Source: an uncultured Desulfotignum sp. (GTDB lineage: Bacteria > Desulfobacterota > Desulfobacteria > Desulfobacterales > Desulfobacteraceae). Taken from it: a stretch of DNA of 7,558 bases. Where the stretch lies: positions 1 through 7,558 of the forward strand of contig CALGAJ010000222.1 in the NCBI GenBank assembly GCA_937951975.1. Reading direction: 5' to 3'. Below, piece after piece: positions 7,482-7,558 of this stretch. The notes beneath the pieces are model-generated. The model did not search any database. It worked only from the letters and a program-made list of their open reading frames with translations, and had not been told where the DNA came from. Both the position numbers and the translations under genes were made by a program. Numbering within the stretch: position 1 is the first letter of the stretch; every line of letters starts with the position of its first letter.

Positions 7482-7558
7482 CGCTTTTTTTTATCGGAAT
7501 ACATGTTCAGTTTCCGCACTATAAAGATCCGCCAGATGCGTGTCAACCTGAAATTCAT
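7482..7558. other. Upstream region of the efflux operon, cut by the window edge
   Basis: This 77-base stretch holds the operon promoter, an A8 run in the leader (- strand; T8 at 7485-7492), and an imperfect dyad, CGCA (7515-7518) and TGCG (7537-7540), centred on GATC (7526-7529). Both strands have short frames that stay open to the edge. On the - strand 29 codons end in a TGA at 7469-7471, overlapping the second candidate adaptor ATG. On the + strand a frame from ATG 7503 runs off the edge. Neither resembles a known protein over this length. I cannot tell whether the neighbour beyond 7558 is divergent or parallel. Confidence 0.4.
7518..7546 (-). promoter_or_regulatory. Sigma-70-type promoter of the efflux operon
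   Basis: Read on the - strand, a perfect -35 box TTGACA (7541-7546) is followed by a 17-base spacer and a -10 box TATAGT (7518-7523), which differs from TATAAT at one position. Transcription would start near 7511-7513 in an A-rich stretch, leaving a leader of about 30 bases before the ATG at 7481. Position and orientation fit the adaptor-antiporter operon exactly. The near-consensus match implies a strong basal promoter that would usually need a repressor to be kept low. Confidence 0.75.

Noticed and set aside
7495..7516. CGGAA and TTCCG inverted repeat in the operon leader
   Set aside because: Five-base arms with a 12-base loop, and the right arm extends past the predicted transcript start, so it is unlikely to act in the RNA. 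Chance is sufficient.
7506..7552. TTCAG and CTGAA repeat flanking the operon promoter
   Set aside because: Only five bases each, 37 bases apart, with no symmetry between them; expected by chance.

Overview
The window is a stretch of chromosome from a Gram-negative bacterium. It has two ordinary two-gene transcription units that converge. GC content looks like roughly 55-60% by eye. The pump genes require an inner membrane, periplasm and outer membrane. Codon use and protein style would fit a Desulfobacterota (deltaproteobacterial) anaerobe, but that is a guess and not demonstrated. I found no tRNA, rRNA, CRISPR array, insertion sequence, integrase or phage gene.

Left half, + strand: the 3' portion of polA (DNA polymerase I) enters from the left edge and ends at 2331. 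About 117 N-terminal residues of the 5' nuclease domain lie outside the window. The proofreading and polymerase active sites are complete. After a 10-base gap with its own Shine-Dalgarno sequence comes nadK (NAD kinase, 2342-3175), probably co-transcribed with polA.

Right half, - strand: a short operon runs leftward from a promoter near the right edge (TTGACA, 17-base spacer, TATAGT at 7518-7546). It encodes a periplasmic membrane-fusion (adaptor) protein (7481 to 6354) and, three bases later, a 1044-residue HAE1/AcrB-type RND drug:proton antiporter (6350 to 3216). The adaptor and the antiporter should form an AcrAB-like efflux pump. No outer-membrane channel gene follows, because the operon meets nadK head-on, so a TolC/OprM-type channel must come from elsewhere. 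A local regulator, if one exists, lies beyond 7558.

The two units meet in a 40-base gap (3176-3215). An 8-bp hairpin there (3194-3222) overlaps the antiporter stop codon and is followed on the + strand by a T8 tract. All four genes belong to well-known families and I see no evidence of an undescribed system. The points most worth checking are regulatory: the promoter with an imperfect dyad, the weak ribosome-binding context of the adaptor gene, a short open frame that ends across one of its candidate starts, and the convergent hairpin.
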